64,000 nt of DNA. Origin: Gracilariopsis chorda. Taxonomy: Eukaryota > Rhodophyta > Florideophyceae > Gracilariales > Gracilariaceae. Location of the stretch: positions 167,915 to 231,914 of the forward strand of contig NBIV01000114.1 in NCBI GenBank assembly GCA_003194525.1, given 5' to 3'. Below are positions 56,101-64,000 of the stretch, piece after piece. A program made the translations under genes and the position numbers. Each line of letters begins with the position of its first letter. The stretch's first letter is position 1. The notes under the pieces are model-generated. The model saw only the letters and a program-made list of their open reading frames with translations, was not told where the DNA came from and made no database searches.

Positions 56101-57041
56101 TTGATGTTCAAAACACCTAAGGTTCTGTCCACCGCTTCTGAACCAACTACATCCCCCTCATCATACAAAACCCTCTCCTCTGGGGTGAGGTCCTTGTTGG
56201 ACTGTCGCGGCACCTCTATGACGTCATCATCAGAGTCTTCCACGCTTACCACCTCTTTCGCTTCCTCTTGTGCCTCAGGAATAATGAGGGGAGCAGACAC
56301 CTCTTCAAGTTCAGTTTCCTGCGGTTTTCTAACTCCTCTGCTAGCAGGTCGCGGTGTCACATCTCCCTTTCCACGGCCACGGCCTCTCGTTCCTGAGCTT
56401 CCTCTTGGAAAGGGTTCTATATCGGCAGGACCTGAGGCCGCTTCACCACTCTCAATCCTTTTAACTGGTGCTCTACTCGTCAAAATGCTTGACGGCGTAC
56501 CAGAGGCAGTTGAAACGAGCCTCCTACGTGTACCAGGTACCCTCGGAGTCGCCAGCGGCTTCTTCTGTTTGGTCGCGGGGGGGTTCTTTTGCTTCGAAAG
56601 GGTCTTCGGAGTGGCCAGGGGCTTCTTTGGCTTCATAGGAGTCGTTGCAGTACTAGCACTAGTGCTTGGCTGCGCAGCCTTCACATTTATTGCTGACTGC
56701 GGTGGAACCGACTCACCCCCCTCTCCCACTTCCTCCCTACTGCTCATCATTGCAGTGTCCCACGCATACAGCCCTGCAGACACCATCTCCTTCAGAGTAG
56801 CGGGCGGTTCCTCAGGACCTCCAAATACGTACGGATACCTTTCATCTCCATGTGACGATATATTAGCCTTCCATATCACTACCAAATCCTGTCCCTCTTT
56901 CTGGTAAGACGACAACGGATGGCGATGCAGAGATCGGCAGAGTCCTGTTCCAGGCCCAGATCCACCCGCTACGTCCATACCCCGCAATTGTGCTTTGCCA
57001 ACCTTCACCTTTTCATCGCTATTACCGATTCGCACAAACAA
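53152..57041 (-). pseudogene. ParB-like (DGxHR) and 2-oxoglutarate/Fe(II) oxygenase-like gene, frameshifted
   Basis: Four minus-strand frames follow one another with small overlaps: 57041-55314, about 55320-54240, about 54250-53985 and 53982-53152. Only the first has usable ATG codons (the first in frame at 56978), which suggests one gene of about 1,290 codons with three frameshifts, not four genes. The first part has a P/K/T-rich region and then a ParB/sulfiredoxin-like domain: RFPKNMVRS, KFGWLPSLG and the signature VLVDGYHR at about 55850-55872. The middle is basic and acidic linker (PRRSKRIADG). The last part resembles a double-stranded beta-helix oxygenase: H82 and D84 in LHTDF, H157 in VFHAGAGYDD and R173 in FRYHMYL (residues of the last frame). 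An acidic tail ends it. ParB-like domains cut or bind DNA using nucleotides. Such oxygenases hydroxylate bases or proteins. Real substrates are unknown. Confidence 0.65.
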
Positions 57042-57465
57042 ATTGACAGACGCCCCACCATGGAGCTCTCTGTTTGCATCGCGTTGAGCGGGCGGAGGCG
57101 TGGAAAGGTTGGAAGCTCTGAGCTGCCCATGCTTTTCGCTTTTCCTCGCGTAGTCGGCATTTCTATGTCAGGCCTTCGCAGCGAAGCGGATTTCCTGGGA
57201 CAATGCTTCTTCGTCTTCGTAGAACTCTTATTCCGGCCGAGAACCACGCTGCAATCTTGAAGCGTTCGCGTGATCAAGTTGTCGTGGCACCCAGTCGCGT
57301 AAGATGCTCTCGTGATCACGTCTGCTCGGTTCAGGCGACGTGAGCATCTATACTTTTGAAATACATGGTATTGAAGACGTTTCCTGACAACCATTAAGTT
57401 CATTTAGGCGGCGCTGCAATGCACCTGTAATGATTTTGCATTGGTATTCGAAGTTTGTTTTTGGG
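57042..57465. other. upstream part of the divergent intergenic region
   Basis: The oxygenase frame stays open to 57167 without an ATG, then a stop occurs. This leaves room for a lost or spliced 5' exon. No promoter motif is recognised. Confidence 0.4.
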
Positions 57466-57782
57466 GGTGGAGGTCCGTGGACCGGAGTGTCGTGGCGCTT
57501 CATCAGGCGCCTGATGAAGCGCCACGACACTCCGGTCCACGGACCTCCACCACGTGGCGGCCAGCAGTTCCGAAAATCAAAAAATTAGTTTAAAATTAGT
57601 GTCTGGAATGAACGGACATCTGCGGTACGACCTAGTAGGTCATGGGCGGAAGATGCATGGTTCATTTTACACTAATTTTTTGATTTTCTGAACAGCTGGG
57701 TGGCGAAGGTCCGTGGACCGGAGTGTCGTGGCGCTTCATCAGGCGCCTGATGAAGCGCCACGACACTCCGGTCCACGGACCT
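57466..57782. repeat. nested palindromic element: two perfect long palindromes around an inner inverted repeat
   Basis: Palindrome 1 is 57466-57551, 86 bases, perfect, with no spacer (centre CATCAGGC|GCCTGATG). Palindrome 2 is 57707-57782, 76 bases, perfect, with the same sequence. The 155 bases between them form an imperfect inverted repeat (GAAAATCAAAAAATTAG near 57571-57587 against CTAATTTTTTGATTTTC near 57672-57688) around a small palindrome GACCTAGTAGGTC. The outermost bases extend the symmetry (GGGGGTGGAGG ... CACCCCC). The element lies exactly between the divergent enzyme genes. Confidence 0.97.
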
Positions 57783-58105
57783 CCACCCCCCCTAGCAGTT
57801 CAACATCAGCATAGTTTCTCGCAATGATCTTCTGACCGCCGCGCTCCTTCATGCAATCGGTGTGATGCGCAGATATTCTCTCTTATCATCGCAGTGCAAC
57901 CACGCCGGCTCACAAGCATTACAACGATTCCGAAAACCCGCCAATCTTCATCCGCGTGATTGCAACTTTTGGTCATTGACGACCACCGAAAAACACGGTA
58001 ACCACTTTCTCTTTGCTCCGCGACCGCTCCGAACGTGTGGAGTATCGCGTTCCTCCCCCACGTCCGTTCATTTTCAAACTAGCTGCATAGCCATCGAGGT
58101 ATATC

Positions 58106-61100
58106 ATGGGCTCCTCCGTCGAAGAAGTTAATGTGAGGTCGGCCGCCACCGGGAGTGCTTCGGGAAGCGGTAAGATGCATGGAACTGGGGAGCAGCTTCT
58201 TGCTGCTTACCTGGGTATTCGCGACGCCTACGTGGCGACGAGGCAAAACTTTGACGAGCCGAGAGGTCTGAAGCACAGCGATTTCTTGACGTTCGCGGTG
58301 GAAACCCGAAACGTTCATGAGTCTGTGAAGCAAATGTTCTATACTCTCATCGGACCGGATTACACCTCGTACTCCGATTCCGAGCTACGGAAAGTCGCTT
58401 CTAGGGTCCGGCACGTCAGATGTACTTGATGGCAAGGGTAGTGGACCTGAAGGATGGTGATGGGGACCGACGTGTGAGGGACTTTTGGGAGCTTATTGTG
58501 GAAGCGAGGTGCATAAGGTATACCACGCAATGTATTGCTAAGTGTTTCTTCAAGTCTCGAGTGCTAGGCGTCATCAATAACTCTTCTCCTTTCCACACCA
58601 AACCTTGCACGGATTTCGAATTCTTCATAGCCTTGTCTATGGTGCAGAACATCTCGTTGCATAAGAAAGCGAGTGGTAGAAAAAGGAAATTCGGAATGTC
58701 TAGTACGAAGTTCTCGAAGGTGAGCCTGTCTGACAAGCTGCAATGTCAGAGAGTGGGCTATGGCGTCCAGCTGGTTACCAGGGCATGGATTGCTTTGCAC
58801 AATTCTTGGTTTTCCCAACGTCGAGGTTATGATATTGCCGTACATTCGACTGGACTACCGTAACATGGTATTCAAAGATATTGGAGAACCTTCCCTGGGT
58901 TTTCAACACAAAGACTGCTCGAAACAATTTGTGAAGGAGAAGAACGCCACTACCATCAGGGAGAACGTTGTGGAATGGGCTTGGAGCCTACCTGGCGCAG
59001 TTGATACAGGACTTCGTTTATGTGCAAAGGAATACCTTGGGACCTTTCCAGTGTGGTAGTACAAGAGAAACTGTTCGAAATCTCTGCTCCCAGTAAATGG
59101 GATGCTCTAAAGAGATTCAATATCACGAACACAAGGCATTTCCCTACACGATTTGAGGACTTTAGTGAGTCTCTTGTCACTACAGTTCAGGATGCCATCA
59201 AGCCTCTTAAGCTAACTAAATCGCATGGAAGCAATTTCGCCGTTCATCAAGCTGTTAAGCAGGAGCCTGGGAAGATGACGATATCATGATGGTGCCGGTA
59301 CGGACCAACCCTGCTGCTGGGAGGCACGAAGGTATTCATGAAAAGGAAGGTATCGCTGATAATGAGGTCGAAGAGGTGGTGGAGAGTGTGGCTGCTCCAA
59401 GAGCTACTACTGGTCTGCAGACAACGACATTGTCTCAGAGACTGACGTACAGCGTGAAGGAGACTGGTGTTCAACCTCCACCGTATCCGAAGACTTTAGA
59501 TCAGTTGATGTCGTACGAGTACTGTGAGAGGCAGATGTCCCGCAGCTTCCGTCTTCACAACTGCAGTTTCCAAGACCTTGTCGAAGTCGACGACAACAAG
59601 TCCGGGGACAGCGAACTATCCATTGAAGGAAGGTACAGTTCGTGCTTTCGGATCCCCCATATGGGACTCGTGCGGAGCGTAATCGGGAGAACAGTGGTCA
59701 TGATGTTCTCACCGAGAAGACCATGCCCGGGCAGGGAAAAGAATTTCAAAGTTGCTACGTCCCGGTGGGCATGTTATATTGTTCTGCTCGTGGGATCAGA
59801 TACAGAAGTGGCGGGAGGTGCTGCGGAGTGTTACGTACACAGATGACTCTGGCACAACTCGTTTTTCTTTTGTCGTGGACGAACAACCCCTCCAGTTCGT
59901 ACGATCCATGGGAACTCGATGGTAATCCGGGAAGGCGGAGCTGTCGGCTGTACCAGACGTCGGAGTATGCCGTACAAGCAGTGCGCTCTGGGGTCCCGTA
60001 TTCCCAACAGCACAGAATGGTGAACTATGAGAACTTTGATTTTATCCCTTCACGCTACCCGGCATATCACGCAATCATAGACCAGGTGCCGCCTATGTCT
60101 TATGGGGAAACTCTGCTATGGAATGTGACAAACTCGGAGAGAATCACTACGAGGAAAAAGGTGCGACCGGAACAGAAGTGTAGGGCATTGCTGAAGGAAC
60201 TCATTGCAGGTTTAGTCAGCCAGGAACCTAGTGGTTGACCTCTTTGCGGGGACGTTCTCTACAGCGATGGCATGCATGGAACTGCCGAAGCACCGGATAT
60301 TTGTAGGATGTGAAGACGATAAAGCTGCTTTGAACACGCAAAGCATGCTGCTATTGTTCGTTTTGCTTCTATAATCCGGGAAGAAACACCAATCTTGAGA
60401 AGAACCAAGAGCTCAGGAAGATGGCCCATACTGTTGTCATCGCATTTCCAATGGGCAGATTGAGGCATACCTTGTCATGGAAGGCAGTCAATGGCTTTTC
60501 TCCGTACCAGATGCTTCCCCCACACGTCGTCCAGTTCCTGTCGAAGCTGTGGAGAAGTGAAGAGGTAGCCAAATTGGGTAAGAGCAGGACCTCGATCAAT
60601 GGCCTAGCGTGCTGCAGGGTAGGATGAATCTGGAGAACATGAACTCGCTGCTGGCAATGGAAGCTGTGCATTATGGACTACGAATCAGCAAGTCTACTAT
60701 TCGCCACGATAACGCTGGTGTTGGAGTGTTTGCAACTCGTCGAATTGCTGTAGGGGAGGTAGTGTGCTACTTCTATGGGACACTCGTGTATCATGATCTG
60801 ACGAACCGTAAAGAAGTGCACAAGACCTACGGGACGGAGTTATGGGTGTGACGAAGGATCGCTTTCGAAAATATGCGGTGGAGGTGGATTTCATGGGCAT
60901 CAGTTCTCTGCACTACCTCATCGGAGAAACACTGAACCATGGAAAACAAACCAACCCGATTCTTTGGGTTGTTCCAGCTCCGTTTTGTGTTGCAGGGTAT
61001 ATTAACGACCCTAAGTATGTCGAAGGCGATAAGGACTTAGATGCTACGGTAGATGGCCTTGTGAAAAAGCGTGAGGCTAACGTGCGGATGAAAACGTTCA

Positions 61101-61271
61101 CCTGGCCTAGGGCTGAACCGTAGGAAACTAACAGACTACAGGCTTATCAAGCTGGAAGCCCTTGTTGAAATAGAGGAAGGGGACGAAATCTTTAGTGAAT
61201 ACGGAAATGTCTATGATTGGCATACTCAGACGCATCTGCGTATAGATGATGGAGCTATTGTAATTGACTAG
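58106..61271 (+). pseudogene. DNA amino-methyltransferase and SET-domain fusion gene, frameshifted
   Basis: From the ATG at 58106 the coding sense passes through about 14 frame segments to a TAG at 61269-61271, roughly 1,050 codons. The first 500 codons are an unknown region. The methyltransferase part starts at VQFVLSDPPYGTRAERNR (motif IV, DPPYG at 59651-59665), then KLLRPGGHVILFCSWDQI (about 59750), YQTSEYAVQAV (about 59950), KCRALLKELI and the cofactor-binding motif VVDLFAGTFSTAMACMEL (60231-60284). This order, DPPY before the FxG motif, is the beta class of N6-adenine/N4-cytosine methyltransferases. A SET domain follows: NAGVGVFATRRIAVGEVV (60708-60761), a GYINDPKY block (about 61000) and EALVEIEEGDEIFSEYGN (about 61158-61211). 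Motifs are spaced normally across the shifts, so these are single-base indels rather than introns. The first 300 codons could belong to a separate gene. Confidence 0.75.
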
Positions 61272-61530
61272 CTTATATACTAAAGAAACCGAGTTTGTAA
61301 ACCACATAGCTACTTTAGTGAAAAAGTCCTTGATGGGGGGATATGTCAGGGGACCCATTCGGTTAACGAGTGGTAGGAACATCAGGGTAATTTTTTTCAT
61401 GTTTTCAGAGAGGTGGAACTAATGCCAAAAAACCCTTCGTGGCTTTTCGTGAGTTCTTCCTGCTCGGCACACGTCGTTTTTAGGGCCGCGGTGTTTCCCC
61501 GCCACAAGCACGCGACATTATCTAACAGCT

Positions 61531-62508
61531 ATGCCCGTGAAGGGGAAGAAGAGAGGCGCCGGGAGGGAAGGCGCGACGAATGCACCGAAAACGCGACGGA
61601 GGGGTGTGGAGGAACGAAGTCCGAGTGGCACGAAAGGACCTCAGGTAGGAGCTACCCGCGTTCCGAGGAGCGGTTTGTCCGGGAGAAAAAGGGAGGACAG
61701 GGGGTTCAAACCCAAGTGGCGCATCGGATCGCACGATAAACGAATAATTTGAGGCCGGAGCTCTCCGAGAGGCGCGGTCTGGCAAGGAACCAAGGCGCGT
61801 GCAACGGATGAAGCGGAGATCCAACGAGGAAGCTGCGAAACACGACAGGAGCGGAGTGGAGGGAGATGGTGTTTCCGAGCAGGCACGCGCTGAACGCTCA
61901 GGAGTGAGGAAGGTCTTGTCGTGTGGAAAGGAGGTGCAGGAGTGTCGTAACTCCAAGCGACGTGGAGCTCCCAGTGGTAATCAAGAGCGCGCGCAAGAAG
62001 AGGTGAATGTTTATTTGCCTGAGAGCGAAGGAGAGCGCGAAGATGAGATTACGAAGGGGAGGTGTACCGAAGGAAGTGCACGTGAGAAGCACGGGCGGTG
62101 TTCTAATGTATTTCATGAGAATGAGGCCACGAGAGATCAAGATGGAAATGGTGGCACTCCCATCCGATCGAGGAATATATGGACATCGTCCCTGACGTAG
62201 AGAAAGAAAGCGGACGCAATGCGCTGCGTACACCGGAAGGAATGCGGGAGAGAAGGCGAAGAATTTCGGTATCATTTGACCGATCTTTCGAAATGGGATT
62301 GGAGGCGGAAGAGAATGTGAATAAGTCACCCCGTGATGAGCAAGTGGTGAGTACCGATGTTGTGAAGGACCTTGATGATGATGAGATCGGTGTGTTGTCT
62401 AGACCTACATTGGTTCAGAAGGTGAATTCGCTAAAGGGAGAACTTGGAAGCCTTAAGGAGGACCATACTACTTTAAAGATATCTTTGAAGCTGACACAGG
62501 AGAACTGA
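61531..62508 (+). pseudogene. basic, purine-rich coding remnant upstream of the 62.5 kb gene
   Basis: ATG 61531 opens 73 codons of a K/R/G-rich protein (MPVKGKKRGAGREGATNA). Frames at about 61799-62200 and 62179-62508 continue in the same strand and composition (EEIGVL-like acidic and LKGELGSLKEDHTTL coiled coil). The last frame stops at 62506-62508, just before the ATG at 62514, and coiled-coil reading resumes there, so one frameshift probably separates it from the next gene. The whole may be one gene with a disordered N-terminus. Confidence 0.4.
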
Positions 62509-62513
62509 AGAGG

Positions 62514-63860
62514 ATGAGGGAAGAAATGATCGAGAAGAACATGCTGATTGACAGTTTGAGGGAAGGGATAAAGGTAAGGAGTGCGGAGAGAAGAAGAGCT
62601 GAAGGGGGAGACACTGATTTGACGAGGCGTAAAAAGTATGTGGTTGATGTGGACGAGAGCTTTTATGGATTTGCTAGGGTAGTGTATGATAGGATATTGT
62701 ATTACGCAAAGTTGGAAGTGTCGGAGCTTTGTTTTACTACGGATCGAATGGAGAGGAACTGGACGAACCGGTGTGAGATCTTAGGGAAAGGGACGGAGTC
62801 GAGTGTATTCGTAGTGGGAGGGAACGAAATTTTTCCTCGGTGTCCCTTTGAGATCGTATCGGAGATGAGGGCGTATACACCGAGTTTGCGAGGAGGAAGC
62901 AATGAACTTTTGAAGTATTTGATTGGTGTTGAGATTGAAGGGCATAGATGGGAGTCGATTCGACAAGCGGGTAAGAAGATTCAGTGTATGCAGGACGTAG
63001 CTCGGGACAGGTGTTTGAGGCAGCGTATGAAGCAAACGTTGAGCGATGTGATTGGGGTTCGGAAGCGGGCGGCACGGGAAAAGTTGTTTTCGCTACTTGG
63101 GTATGACTTGATAGCAAGACGTGTGAGACCTCAGGAGGGGACGGAGCTTGATGTGGAATTGAAGAAGCAGTTAGAGGAAGCGAGAAGCAAGTTAATGGGA
63201 AAGGAGGTAGAGAAGAGCCGAATCTTATGTGCATGGAGAATGAGTGCGATTGACGATCTTACATATTCTGGATTTCAAGTTGCTCGAAGGTTAAGGGACT
63301 TTGGTGGGGAGGACATGTACTTTAAGAACGGAGCTGCGGTAGAAGTGCTGGCAGAGTTTATGGGATATGAGGTGGTACCGGGAGGCGAAGGGAAGACAGA
63401 TTATGTGGATGGAACTGTGATGCATTTGGCACGCTTGGATGCTTGGATCGGATGTGTTTTGACTGCGTTGGACACGAATGTGGGCCGTGGAGGAAAACGG
63501 CAGTTATTGTTTTCAAAGTTGTTTGGTGAGTATCTCCCGCTTGCTCTGGAGAACATAATTGGGGTGGCATGGGAGAGAGTGAGGGAACGGCACCATGAGG
63601 AATTGGAGAATGAAGGGTTCGACGAGGGGGATCCGCGTCGCATAGCAGGGAATGAGAATAGGAAAGCGACGGTTGCGCTTTGGATACCTTCGAAGCGGGA
63701 GATCTACTTGGCAATGAGGGATGAGTACTTCTTGGAGCACCTGACGAAACGACTTGGAGGGGTGCTTGACTGTTATGTTGCTGCTTGTCGGCCGGAGGAT
63801 GTGTGGATGAAGAGGTTGCAGAATGAGAACGGAGGGAATGGGAGGAATGGTTCAAGGTAA
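62514..63860 (+). CDS. unrecognised 448-residue protein
   Basis: From the ATG at 62514 an intact frame of 448 residues. The first 30 residues are coiled coil that seems to continue the preceding frame. The rest looks globular and helical with recurring charged segments (YGFARVVYDRILYYAKLEV, EVLAEFMGYEVVPGGEG, RLDAWIGCVLTALDTNVG, SKREIYLAMRDEYFLEHL). No catalytic or metal motif is recognised. G/A-rich codon use resembles that of the minus-strand gene 49939-50697 read on its own strand. No family can be given. The intact frame next to broken ones suggests recent function or a later insertion. Confidence 0.6.
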   Translation: MREEMIEKNMLIDSLREGIKVRSAERRRAEGGDTDLTRRKKYVVDVDESFYGFARVVYDRILYYAKLEVSELCFTTDRMERNWTNRCEILGKGTESSVFVVGGNEIFPRCPFEIVSEMRAYTPSLRGGSNELLKYLIGVEIEGHRWESIRQAGKKIQCMQDVARDRCLRQRMKQTLSDVIGVRKRAAREKLFSLLGYDLIARRVRPQEGTELDVELKKQLEEARSKLMGKEVEKSRILCAWRMSAIDDLTYSGFQVARRLRDFGGEDMYFKNGAAVEVLAEFMGYEVVPGGEGKTDYVDGTVMHLARLDAWIGCVLTALDTNVGRGGKRQLLFSKLFGEYLPLALENIIGVAWERVRERHHEELENEGFDEGDPRRIAGNENRKATVALWIPSKREIYLAMRDEYFLEHLTKRLGGVLDCYVAACRPEDVWMKRLQNENGGNGRNGSR

Positions 63861-64000
63861 GAGCTCTACGGTGAAATGGAGGGTGTTGAGGGAGGCGAGT
63901 AGTTGTTTCAAGTGGAACGGATAGTTTATGGAGGGGTAGTGGAATGGGGTTGTAGGGCTTTGAAGCGGTGTCGCGATAGAAGCGGTTAATGTAGAAACGA
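63861..64000. other. short downstream sequence to the window edge
   Basis: Nothing recognisable. Confidence 0.3.

Noticed and set aside
56101-56907. 268-codon plus-strand frame opposite the ParB-like gene
   Set aside because: It mirrors the P/K/T-rich linker of the minus-strand gene, whose downstream domain has clear family motifs.
62737-63855. Minus-strand frames of 165 codons opposite the 448-residue gene
   Set aside because: S/P/H-rich shadows of a purine-rich coding strand.

Overview
The window reads as nuclear DNA of a photosynthetic eukaryote with short, mostly intronless genes packed close together on both strands. A red alga fits best, but this is inference: it rests on a plastid-type CGFS glutaredoxin fused to a GIY-YIG-like domain, very few introns, an LKB1-type kinase and abundant copia-type retroelements. 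No marker in the window settles the lineage.

Region 1 (1-24.1 kb) is a host housekeeping block with long intact frames: Uso1/p115 tether (runs off the left edge), a probable spliced small membrane protein, nuclear actin-related protein ARP4, glutaredoxin S16, the zinc-finger nucleolar protein LYAR, TREX-2 subunit PCID2/Thp1, an unrecognised protein, an LKB1-like kinase ending in a CaaX-like box, a tail-anchored UBE2J/UBC6 ubiquitin-conjugating enzyme, and ribosomal proteins eL6 and uS12 (RPS23). A gene-poor gap at 9.7-15.6 kb holds a LINE remnant, a decayed reading frame and two back-to-back hairpins.

Region 2 (24.1-36.5 kb) is mostly non-coding. It contains a candidate one-finger C2H2 protein, G-runs and a TA microsatellite, a tRNA-derived SINE-like repeat with matching pol III A and B boxes, three small unrecognised frames (one split by an in-frame TGA), and an AT-rich island.

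Region 3 (36.5-49.5 kb) is a nest of mobile elements. A complete-ended pogo/Tc1-type transposon (25-bp inverted termini, TA duplication, frameshifted DDE transposase) sits inside one arm of a diverged head-to-head duplicated sequence. Both arms of that duplication keep the same small spliced gene. Next come three decayed copia-type segments in tandem, separated by LTR-like sequence, with altered catalytic motifs.

Region 4 (49.5-64 kb) is the most unusual part. A minus-strand gene with a ParB-like DGxHR nuclease-type domain and a 2-oxoglutarate/Fe(II) oxygenase-like domain diverges from a plus-strand gene. The plus-strand gene joins a DPPY-type DNA amino-methyltransferase to a SET protein-methyltransferase domain. 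Between them lies a 317-bp element made of two perfect palindromes (86 and 76 bp) around an inner inverted repeat. Flanking genes encode a six-helix membrane protein, a coiled-coil protein and a 448-residue unrecognised protein. Both enzyme genes are broken by frameshifts, unlike the host genes of region 1. I read the whole as a decaying copy of an undescribed mobile or virus-derived unit whose products act on DNA and chromatin marks.
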